64,000 nucleotides of DNA from Lichina pygmaea (Eukaryota > Ascomycota > Lichinomycetes > Lichinales > Lichinaceae): the NCBI GenBank assembly GCA_963422465.1, contig OY730169.1:310001-374000 (forward strand). Direction: 5' to 3'. Below, piece by piece: positions 20,280 through 30,470 of this stretch (within the stretch, counting starts at the first letter, position 1; each line of letters begins with the position of its first letter). The position numbers were made by a program, and so were the translations under genes. The notes under the pieces are model-generated. The model did not search any database and was not told the origin of the DNA. It was given only the letters and a program-made list of their open reading frames with translations.

Positions 20280-20556
20280 TGTCACGGTTCTGGCCCAGTT
20301 GCATATCTGGCACAAGTCACACACCTTGCCGGGAAGTCCCATCTGCACTGTTGCCTGTTTGCTCCGCTGTTGCCTGATCCCCTGCCTATAAGAACTTCTC
20401 CTGCTTCCCCAGCTTCTTCTCTTCTTCTTTTCTCTTTTTCTTCCTTCCTTATCTTTCATCTTGTACATCAATCCAAGTCTCAAGTCTCAAGCCAAGTCAG
20501 GTCAAGGTTACTGGATCAGTTAGGCTTGAGTTCTGCTCTGCTATTGCCTTGTCACA
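20280..20556 (+). repeat. 5' LTR of Gypsy-2
   Basis: The LTR is 277 bp, TGTCACGG to GTCACA, and matches 27,681-27,953, 15,727-16,073 and part of 3,716-3,814. A TATA-like CCTATAAGAA lies near 20,385. Confidence 0.9.
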
Positions 20557-23500
20557 CTACGAAAGACCTACCCAACCATAACACACTTCACCAAGCCATG
20601 TTCACGTCCTTGTCATGTCTCAACAACCAGACCAAGCTATGCCAGTTGCTGGAAATGACAAGTTCCTTCACAACATGTTTGCAGAGTTCATGCGAATTCA
20701 AGCTACTAACACTACTCCCAAGTCCAAGTCCAAACACACTGCTGACCCAGAGATCTTCAGTGGTGATGGTGGAAACACAGAAATCACACATGAGAAGCTT
20801 GAGAGCTTCATCATGTCACTGTCACTCAAGATGATACTCAACACTGACTGGTACCCCACAGAAACATCGTGGATTGTGTACGTCTTTTCACGCACGACTG
20901 GCACTGCGCAGTCCTACATCTCAGCTAAGATCACAGCTGGCCAGTACATTGACTGGCACAACATTGTCCAAGATCTCCGGAACACCTTCTCCAACCCAGA
21001 CCCAGAGTTCCTAGCTCAGAGAAAGCTCATCACCTTGTGTCAGGCCAACTGTTCCTTTGCCAAGTTCTTCACAGAGTTCAATCAGTATACTCCACGCACA
21101 GGCTTTAACAACAAGGCCTTGAAGTGCCATCTTTGATGCGCTATCTCTGAAGAGCTTGCCAAGCAGCTTGTCAGCATCAACCTCAAGGACATCAGCTATC
21201 AGAAGCTTGTTGAGGAATGCCAGCTACAGGACAACCAGTTGTGTGCCACTTCTGCCAACTCTCACTGTCTACGTCAAGCACCTCCCACCCAAGCCTCAGT
21301 TCCACAGTCAGGAGCTTCAGTTCTGTGTCCAGGGTTCATTAAGCCAGTCTTCACACCACAGCCACCAAGTCCTACCATGGATCTCAGCTGCTCTAAGCTG
21401 ATGCCAGAAGAGTGAGAACATCACCAAAGCAAAGGCCTCTACTTCTACTGTGGGAACCAAGGTCACGTCTCAACCTTCTGTCCAGTGAAAAGCATGCCTG
21501 TTGTTGCCACCACCACAACCACCACCAAGTCTGCCATTGTTGAGACTACTCCAGAGTCAGAAAACAAGTAGTCCTTGGTCATCGTCGCACCCAAGAACAT
21601 GAAAAGGATCTCCATGTTGGCTATCTGTCTCCAGACCAGCAGTTGGACAGCAAGTGCTTGTTTCTTCCTTGTATCCTAGATGGGAAATTCAAGTGCAATA
21701 CTCTTATTGACTCTGGCTGTTCAGCATTTGGCTGCATTGGTGCTTTCTTTACGCAATCTCTTCACCAAGAACCTCTCCCCTACCCACACACATTGTGATT
21801 GTTTGATGGCAAGATGTCACAAACCACGCATCTCGCCAAGACAATCATGACCACAGCACATGGCGTGCACCAGGAAGAAGTTTCTCTCTTTGTGTCTCCT
21901 GGTCTTCACTATAATGTGATTCTGGGGATGCCATGGCTCCAGAAGCACAGGCCACACATTGATTGGACAAACACCTCAATCATGTTCAAGTCAGATCACT
22001 GCTGATCTGCATGCCTCAAGTCAAACAATAGCTATCCAATCTCTTTGGATCTTGAAGCCAAGATGTCTGCTGGAAAGCCTCAGAATCCCAAGCCCCTTTC
22101 TGCCACACCAATCTCCATCAATACTACTGTATTTTCTCTCTTTGCTGCCAAGCCAGATCACCAGGTGTTCAGTGTTTCTCTGAGAGACATTGAGCAGGTG
22201 TTGAAGCCAAAGAAGTGCGTGGATCCTGCCACACTTCTCCCTGCTCAGTACCACAAGTTCCTGGATGTCTTCAGCAAGGATGACACTGACAAGCTTCCTC
22301 CTCTACACCCAGGAGTTGACCACAAGATCAAGATAGAACCAGGAACCCAGGCACCCTCTGGACCTCTGTACAGCATGAGCAGAGAAGAACTTGAAGTTCT
22401 CAAGAAGTACCTGACAGAGAACCTGAACAAGGACTTCATTCAAGCATCTTCATCACCTACTGCTGCACCAGTCCTTTTTGTCAAGAAGCCAGGAGGTGGG
22501 TTGTGTTTCTGTGTAGACTACAGAGCACTCAACACCATCACCATCAAGAACTGTTACCCCCTACCACTGATCTGGGAGATGTTGGACCAGCTTTGCAAAG
22601 CTGTGTGGTACACCAAGCTTGACATTGTTGGTGCCTTCAACTATATCCAGATGAAGGAAGGTGAAGAATAGAAGACTGTGTTCCGCACACACTCAGGCCT
22701 CTACGAATACCTTGTCATGCCCTTTGGTCTTGCCAATACTCCAAGCATGTTCCAGAACTACATCAATGATGTTTTGGGACCTGACATCCTTGATGTCTTT
22801 GGTACTGCCTATGTGGATGACATCCTTGTCTACAGTCAGACACTCAAGGAACACTGGAAGCATGTCAAGCTTGTTCTCAGTCAACTACAAGATGCAAGCC
22901 TGCAAGTTGACATCTCTAAGTGTGACTTTGAAGTACATCAAGTCAAGTACCTTGGCCTCATCATTCAGTCTGCCACTGAAGACGGCTGACCTGGATCTGT
23001 GAGTATGGACCCAGCCAAGACTGACGCCATCAAGGAGTGGAAGCCTCCTGCCAGTCTCAAGGAAGTGCAGAGCTTCATTGCCTTTGCAAACTTCTACCAC
23101 CGGTTCATCAAAGACTTTGCCAAGCTTGCATCCCCACTCACAGCTCTGACCAAGAAGAATGTTGTCTTCAAGTGGGAAACCCCAGAGTAGCACTTGTTTG
23201 AAAGCATCAAGAAGACGTTCAGCACTGCACCCATCCTGCAGCACTTTGATCTGGAGAAGGAGTGTGTTGTTGAGACTGACACTTCTGACTATGTCTCTGG
23301 TGCTGTCTTGTCACAGCCAGACTATGAACAAGTTCTACACCCTGTTGCCTTCTTGTTATACCACCACCTGCTGGCAGAATGCAACTACAAGATCTACGAC
23401 AAAGAGTTGCTGGCAATTGTCCGTGCCTTTGAAGAATAGTGAGTAGAGCTTGAAGAATCTCCAGAACCTGTCAAAGTGATCTCTGATCACAAGAACTTGG

Positions 23501-24364
23501 AGTACTTCATGTTGTTAAAGTACTTTTCCCACTGTCAAGCCTGTTGGAGCAAGTTCTTGTCACACTTCAATTTCAAGATCAGCTACCGTCCAGGCAGTCA
23601 GTGCAAGGCCGACGCCCTCACTCAACGTTCCCAAGACCTCCTGTCAGACAGTGATCTCTGTCAAGACTTCATAGAGTAAGTCGTCCTCAAGCCCAAGAAT
23701 CTTGCACATTCAGAGGTTCAAGTCAAGCCCATCCAGATCCTGAGATGTTCAGAAGCTGCACCAGTTGACACTGAACCTGATGCTGCACCTCTTTCAGACA
23801 TCATCCAAGCTGCCTATAACAACCTTGCTGAAGGTGATCCAGTGGCAACAGTGTTACAGATGCTAAGGGATAGTGTCAGGCACAGTCAAGAAGTGTCTCT
23901 CTCAGACTGCAGCTTGGAAAATAACTCTCTTCTACAAGAACTGACTCTGGATCCCTGAGAACAATGAGCTACACCTACACCTGTTCCAAGAAGCCTATGA
24001 CCAAGCAATGGCTGGCCACACTGGGATTGCCAAGACCCACAATCTCCTGTCTTGTTGGTACTATTGGCCAAAGATAGTGAACATCATACAGCAGTACATC
24101 AGGAATTGTCATGTCTGCTCTCAAGCAAAGCCTGCCTGTGATCGCCAAGGAGAACTGCTGTCTCTTTCTGTGCCTCAGCAATGTTGGCAGGATCTGGCTA
24201 TAGATTTCATTACTGACTTGCCCAAGTCAAGAGATGCCTGCTTCCCTGGCGCCAAGCACATCTGGGTTATCACTGACTGTCTCACCAAAAAACACCACTT
24301 TGTGCCATGTGCTGAGATGACAACCTCGCATCTTGTCCAGATGTTCATCCAGTTTGTTGTCTGT

Positions 24365-26700
24365 TTTTTTTTATTTTTTTATTTTTATTTGATTCTTACA
24401 CTGGTAGTAGCTTTACAGCCATGCAGATCTTCTAGCTAATAGTGAACTCCTTCAGAAAACCTTTGAAGGGATAAAAACTGAAGGCAGGGTGTGACTAGGG
24501 AATGTAACAAAAGGAATCTTGAAGTTTCTGGTAAGAGAAGAGAATCTAGGTATTGGATTGGGAATAGTGGAGTTTGAAAGCTAGATTAAACTGGTTTAGT
24601 CTTTTCAAAGACATAAACCAGTACAAGAACTTCTGTAGTAGCTCTGGGTTTGAAATAATAGTGGTGAAGTCTTGGGGATTAAAAGAGACTTGTTGTCTTT
24701 GTCTTGAATAAAGAGAGCATGAAGAGGTGATATGTTTTGCAGTTTCTTCTGCTTGGCCACACACACATAGTGGGGTAGGGAAGTCAGGAACTCCAGCTCT
24801 GAAAAGAAAACTTGCCAGACCAATTCTTCCAGTCCTGATTTGCAGTAGCAGACTTGCCTCAGCTTTCTGTAACTCTTTGTAGAGCTTCAGATTGTTTTTG
24901 TGTGGCTTTTGACAGAAAGTCTGCCAGCCTGGATAGCTTCTTCTTTTCTTCTCTTCCCATTGGTCTTCCCACTCTTTAGTAAAGAGCTTTTGTAGTTCTT
25001 TCTTTGAACTAGCCTGGTTAGTAGTTATTTGACTTAACCAAGTGAATTTCCACTTAGGAGAGATAGTTGAGGATTCCTTTAAAGGTTTCTTCAAGAGAGA
25101 GGCATAGCTGGAAATAGTGGAAAAGATACTGTCAAGAAAGTATTTGAGAGGGGAGTTTTGAATAGAAGAAAGAAAACAGGCAGTGTGAAATTTAAAGTAT
25201 AGGTCTAGAGGTAGAAGAAAAAGCTCACTCTCTAATAGAAAAGAAGGAGTGGCTTTGAAGGCACCCCCAATAAGTCTTAGGCATCTGTTTTGAAATGAAA
25301 CAAGAGAAGAGATATTGGAGGATTTTCTTAGAGGGTTAAACCAGATCCCCACTGCATAGCTCAGTAGAGATCTCAGTATAGCAGTGTACACCAGACGTGA
25401 TGTGTGAACTGGAAAGCCCCAAGTAGAATAGGAAGTTCTAGAAAGAGAAGAGAGTGCTTTCTGTGCTTTTTGAAGAATAATCCTCTGGTGTTTGTGCCAG
25501 TGGAGCTTTGCATCTAGGTACACTCCAAGTACTCGCACTTCTTCTTTTGGTTTGAGAATCACATTCCCCAGTCTGAGCTTGAGCTGAAGATTGTCTGATC
25601 TTCTTCTGGAAAAATGAAGTATTTCATATTTCTCAGGTGAGAAGACCATTCCATGTCTTGCAGCCCAGGATAGACATTTATGGTGTGTGTTCTTTAACTT
25701 CAGAAGGTTACTTTTCAAGGAGTGACCAAAAGCAAGCAGATTTGTATCATCTGCAAACCCCAGGGCAGATACACCAGAAGAGGGAGTATGCACAGTCTCA
25801 TGCAATTCAGAAATGTAGAATAGAAAAAGAATAGGGGATAATGGAGAATCTTGAGGAACTCCACAATGAATAGCAATAGAATAAGACTCAGAATCATCAA
25901 AGACAAGAGTGGTAGAGCGCTTATCACAGAAGGAGTAGATCCAGGAAGCTAGCCAGGCAGGTATTCCTTTTCTTTTCAGAATTTGCTGTAGTATCTTGGG
26001 GAGAACTCTGTCATAGGCTCCTGAGATATCCAGTGAGAGTAGGGATGCAACTATGCCTTCCTTCCAGACTTTTTCCACTTGGGAGGTTAGAAGGAAAAGT
26101 GCTGCTTCTGTGGATCTTCCTTTCCTAAAGCCCATCTGGATATCTGGCAATAGTCCAGCTTCTTCTGCTATCTTGCTTAGTCTGGCTGCAGCAATAGCTT
26201 CCATCAGCTTGCCTGTTGTGTTTAGCAGAGCTATAGGGCGCCAGGCTTTAGCTTGATTGTAGGTTCCTTTGCCAGGTTTCCTCAAGCAGACTGTTTTTGC
26301 ACTCTTAAATCTTTCAGGGAAGTACTCCAGTTTCCAGCATGTTGAAGTCAGAATAGCTAGAGCTTGGCAGAACCTAGGCCCCAGAGCTCTCAGAAATCCA
26401 TTTGGCAGCTTATCTCTCCCTCCTGCTGTGAAAGGTTTCTTCTTGGCCAGAATTTGCTCCACTTCTTCACATGTTACCTCCTGGGAGAGCTGTATCTCAG
26501 AGATAGTCTGGGAGCTTTCTGAGCCTGGTTCTGGAACTAGAGCTTTTGGAAAGAACTGTTGTGAGAAGGCTTTAGTCTTTTCCTCAAAGGTTTTGGCTAT
26601 TCCTTCTTGTGTTTCCAGGTCAGGAACCAGAGGAAGATCAGGAGTCTTGTTGGCTTTGGACTTTCCCCACTTTGCAAGCTTCCAGAACTTTGAAGAGCTG
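24365..26700 (-). mobile_element. LINE-1e: 5'-truncated insertion with target-site duplication
   Basis: The insertion is flanked by perfect copies of AGTTTGTTGTCTGT (24,351-24,364 and 26,701-26,714), a 14-bp target-site duplication. The antisense poly-A tail is a T-rich TTTTTTTATTTTTATTTG tract at the left edge. The 5' end is truncated within ORF2, the usual product of incomplete target-primed reverse transcription. The target is the integrase region of Gypsy-2. Confidence 0.95.
24546..26700 (-). CDS. Truncated LINE-1 ORF2 (open frame)
   Basis: About 717 residues of LINE-1 ORF2, from [15 protein letters not shown] (about residue 365 of the full protein) to the natural stop, with no internal stop. 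It retains [32 protein letters not shown] (one substitution in the usual GVPQGSPLSP) and FADDTNLL, plus the Cys-rich end, and lacks the endonuclease. The frame happens to be open a few codons into the duplicated target. The open frame and perfect duplication point to a recent insertion. It is not expected to be functional without the endonuclease and 5' promoter. Confidence 0.85.
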
Positions 26701-27680
26701 AGTTTGTTGTCTGTACCCATAGCTTACCCAGGAGTATTGTCTCAGACAGAGGAGGTCAGTTTGTCAGCTTATTCTGGAAAGCACTCTGTGCCTATCTTGA
26801 CGTCATGCTACGACTATCCTCAGGACACCACCCAGAGACAGATGGTCAGACAGAACAAGAGAATCAGGATCTTGAATGCTACCTGAGATCCTATGTCAAC
26901 TATCTCCAAGATGACTAGGTCCAATGGCTTCCTCTGGCAGAGTTCACACAGAACAACTCCCAGTCTGATTCCTCTGGCATGTCACTGTTCTTTGCCAACA
27001 AAGGGTTCCATCCACAGCTCAGCATCACACCCACAAGTGAAGTCTGCAACCAAGATGCTATAGAAATCTCTGGAGAAATGACGCAGATTCTAGAACAGTT
27101 GCAAGCTGAACTCCGACTATCCCAGGAAGCTCAAGCTCACGCCGCCAATTTGCATTGAGTCCCGTCACCGTCCTATCAAACTGGAGAGCTTGTTTGGCTG
27201 AATACCAAGAACATCAGGACACGCTGCCTATGTAAAAAGCTTGACGACAAGTGGATTGGACTATTCAAGGTGTTGAAGACAGTCGGAAGCTGTGCCTGCC
27301 ATCTGGAGCTTCCACACACTCTCAAGATCCACCCTGTCTTTCACGTTTCCCTTCTACGTCTGACACCTGCTAATCCTATCCCTGGCCAATCAAATGAACA
27401 CCCTGGCCCTGTCATTAGTCAAGACACAGATGAAGAGTTCCAGGTTGAAGAAATCCTTGACTCCAAGCCAGCAACGTCTCGACAGAAGTTCAAGTACCTG
27501 GTCAAATAGTCTAGATGGCTAATTGAAGATGCCACTGAAGAGTCTATTGAGCATCTTGACAACACCAAAGACGCCATCTACAACTTCCATGAGAAATACC
27601 CAAGGAAACCACAGCCACGGAACTACGCCCACGAGCGGCCTGAGGCTCACAGGAGTTCGCCATGTGAAGGAGGGGGGTAA

Positions 27681-27953
27681 TGTCACGGTTCTGGCCCAGT
27701 TGCATATCTGGCACAAGTCACGCACCTTACCGGGAAGTCCCATCTGCACTGTTGCCTGCTTGCTCCGCTGTTGCCTGATCCCCTGCCTATAAGAACTTCT
27801 CCTACTCCCCCAGCTTCTTCTCTTCTTCTTTTCTCTTTTCCTTCCTTGTCTTTCGTCTTGTACATCAATCCAAGTCTCAAGTCTCAAGCCAAGTCAGGTC
27901 AAGGTTACTGAATCAGTTAGGCTTGAGTTCTGCTCTGCCATTGCCTCGTCACA
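27681..27953 (+). repeat. 3' LTR of Gypsy-2
   Basis: 273 bp, TGTCACGG to GTCACA, directly after the purine tract GAAGGAGGGGGGTAA. Confidence 0.9.
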
Positions 27954-28336
27954 TCAGCAAGCAACAGGAAGCCAAGAGGCTGGAGGCTGAGACTTACCTG
28001 CAAGTTGACACAGTACCTTCAGGGCCTAGTTGCAAAGTTGCTAGGCTGGAAGCCACAACTACCTAGTCAGCAAAAGTGACTACATCACTGACTGTTCTGT
28101 GCTTGAACCAATTCAGGAGCTATGATACTGTGGTGCTCTTCAGAACTCTTTTGTCACTGAAGGCTAACCTATCAGCAAGCAACAGGAAGCCAAGAGGCTG
28201 GAGGCTGAGACTTACCTGCAAGTCAACACAGTACCTTCGGGGCCTAGTTGCAAAGAAGTTGCTAGGCTGGAAGCCACAACTACCTAGTCAGCAAAAGTGA
28301 CTACATCACTGACTGTTCTGTGCTTGAACCAATTCA
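27954..28336 (+). repeat. Two-copy direct repeat of about 165 bp
   Basis: Two near-identical blocks, about 27,954-28,117 and 28,171-28,336, start CAGCAAGCAACAGGAAGCC and end GCTTGAACCAATTCA. They lie between the Gypsy-2 LTR and the LTR at 28,494 and probably belong to the 3' interior or UTR of the latter element. No coding domain is recognised. Between 28,336 and 28,493 there is only a short run ending in a purine-rich tract. Confidence 0.75.
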
Positions 28337-28493
28337 AGAGCTATAGCTCTTGTGGTGCTTTGCATGAAGAATAGCCTAGCTAGAGGTAAACTCTAGCTAG
28401 GTGGGCAGGATTAGGAGTGACCTACTAAGAAGAGCTATAGCGAGCCTATAGCAGAGGCTATTGCAACATCGGGATGATGTTGGAGGGGGGAGA

Positions 28494-28810
28494 TGACAGT
28501 GTCACAAGTGACCGAGTCACCCCATGTCACCTGACTGCACTTAGTCATCTGCTTAGCTTGGCAGCTCTACTTAGCAGCTTCTCACTGAGGATTAGAATCC
28601 TCAGTGATCAATAAACCTACACATCCACTGCAGGCACTTCTGGCCCTGCCCCGACTCAGTCCCAACGTCCCTAGAAGTGCCTCCTAGAGCCCACAGGACT
28701 GCCTTCTTCTCTCTACCTGCCACACTGCTATGCTAAAACTCTAGAGAGGGCTGTTGCCTCTGACCCAGCTCTGACCAGGCATCGCCAGACCTCACCCTCT
28801 TACACTGTCA
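28494..28810 (+). repeat. LTR with 9-bp terminal inverted repeat (unclassified, perhaps Copia)
   Basis: 317 bp bounded by TGACAGTGT and its exact reverse complement ACACTGTCA, directly preceded by a purine tract (GGAGGGGGGAGA, 28,482-28,493). That is the layout of a 3' LTR. An AATAAACC box lies near 28,610. No pol domain of this element is in the window, so family assignment is open. It abuts the LINE-3 fragment on the right. Fossil. Confidence 0.6.
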
Positions 28811-30030
28811 TCCCTAGGTGAGGCCACAGCCACTCTGCCATCAGTCTTCAGAAGGTTGCTCTGAGTTGAGATGTGTCAGTGTGTTGCCAGGCCTGTCAGG
28901 GCCTCAGAGCCTCTTCTGTTGTTGCCAGGTCAAGGTGTGTAAGGACAGGTCTGTGATCTGACAACTGCTCCCAGTGGTCCACCAGCTGGCAGGTGATTAC
29001 CTGGGGGGTGAGTGCTGCAGACACAAAGGTGAGGTCAATGGTACTCTCCAGGGAGTGTGCTCTCCATGTGATGGCGCCTGGAGGTAGGGTGGGGTGAAGG
29101 CCTGTTTCCGCAACCATGTCAAGGAGCTTGTCCACTGCCATGTGTTGTGTGAGGCATCAGTGGCCTCCCCAAGATGTGTGGTGTAGGTTGAAGTCTCCCA
29201 CCACTACATGCAGCCTGTCAGGGGTAGCTTGAAGGCACGCTGCCAGCTTGTTGATCACCAGCGCTTCCATCACTGTTCAGTGGCGGGGGGAGGGGTTGTA
29301 GATGTTGTGTATCTGGACAGTGGCCAGGGCATCCCCGCACATGGTGTGCAGAGAGAGCGTGGTGATGTCAGGATTGCCAGCGTTGTCTATCTTCCAGCAG
29401 TCAGGATCTAGGTGGCTATTGATGTAGAAACAGACCCTGGTGTGGGGTGTCGGTGTGTAGGCTAAATGGAACCCACTGTCCAGGGGGTTGAAGGACGTCT
29501 GACAAAAATGGTTCTGCCACAGTTCCTGTATCGCGATGACATCCAATTCTGCAGCCGCTGTGGGCCCGCGGAGTATGGGGGCCATGGTGCCGTTCTTTTC
29601 TTTACGGACGTTGTACTGCAGGATCCGGAGGTGGGGGCTCACGGGCATTCGTCAGTGCGAGGGCGGTGGTCCTGCGGGGCGATGGCGTCTGCCTGGGAGC
29701 TGCTAATGCTGCTCTGGCTAAGCAGGAAGGGGGGGGGGGGGGGGGAGGGGGGGCTGCCCCGGGGAGCGTCTGGAGAACTTCCGAGGTCTGCCGATTCCAC
29801 GTCGTGGCGGAGCTTGAGGTCCAGCCACTGGGGTGTTGCTGGGCTGCCTGGCTGCCGTGGAAACGGTGGCTGTGTGGCTGTTGTCACTGCTACTGCTGCT
29901 ACTGTTGCGGCCAGGAGAGGTTGGAGAATCGCTGCCTTCACGGGTTCTTTTCAATATCTGCTGGGGGGGGGTGGGGGGTGCTGGGTGGTTGCTGGCGACT
30001 GGGGGCGGGGAGGTAGGGGTACGGAGTACA
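28811..30030 (-). pseudogene. LINE-3: ORF1 end and endonuclease part of ORF2
   Basis: On the minus strand a Pro/Ser-rich ORF1 tail with an AT-hook-like GIGRPRK core (about 30,000-29,640) is followed by ORF2. ORF2 starts at 29,648 (MPVSPHLRILQYNVRK) and encodes an APE endonuclease: LQYNVRK, IAIQELWQN, GDFNLHH near 29,195, SDHRPV near 28,945. The ORF1 stop TGA lies 8 bases inside ORF2 (ATGCCCGTGA). The ORF1 frame changes at a 17-base G run (29,729-29,745 on plus), and the endonuclease frame is broken by stops between about 29,277 and 29,141. It ends at the LTR at 28,810. The protein differs clearly from LINE-1, so this is a separate family. The left (5') limit is approximate. Confidence 0.75.
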
Positions 30031-30470
30031 TACATGCCGTATGGGTGCAGTACTTGTACGCCACTGTACGGAAGGTACATCATACTAAACAAGGCTGGAG
30101 AACATTGCACTACGTATGCACGTACGTACGTACCGTAGAATAGAAATTGTTCTAACCGCAACTGGATACAGCTTTGCGGCTGCCACGCTGAGGGGTCCAA
30201 CCTGTACCAGAACCATCGTCAAAGCCAGCAGGGTTCGAGTCCGTCGTTCGAAAGAAGACATCGAGTCTTCTCTTCTACTTCGCCCTGGATCTTTGCTCCC
30301 GCTGTTTCTCCTCCTGTCCTATCCATTGGTCGGGTGGCCCATTCCCCGTCGGCCGTCGGTCGGGTTGCTGTGCCTGCCCCCCTTCGCCACATCACCGGCC
30401 GTGGGTTCGAGGGGATATCAAGTCGAACATCTATCCTAGCACCTTTCACAATATCTGATATTCTCATGAC

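Larger units (their letters stand above)
20280..27953 (+). mobile_element. Gypsy-2: full-length Ty3/Gypsy chromovirus, broken and interrupted
   Basis: Parts: 5' LTR (20,280-20,556); gag (about 20,615-21,540) with a zinc knuckle near 21,440-21,485; protease (DSGCSAF near 21,710); reverse transcriptase (about 22,330-22,990, YVDDILVYS near 22,810); RNase H (about 23,190-23,640); integrase (about 23,990-24,364, resuming 26,715-27,150); chromodomain (about 27,430-27,600); polypurine tract (about 27,665-27,680); 3' LTR (27,681-27,953). LINE-1e sits inside the integrase. The LTRs differ by about ten transitions and one 4-bp indel, so the insertion is of moderate age. Coding is interrupted at roughly eight further places. 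There is no room for an antisense ORF between chromodomain and LTR, unlike Gypsy-1, -3 and -4. Confidence 0.92.

Noticed and set aside
20280-20284. Target-site duplication for Gypsy-2
   Set aside because: Bases flanking the two LTRs (GAAAG on the left, TCAGC on the right) do not match, so no duplication is claimed.
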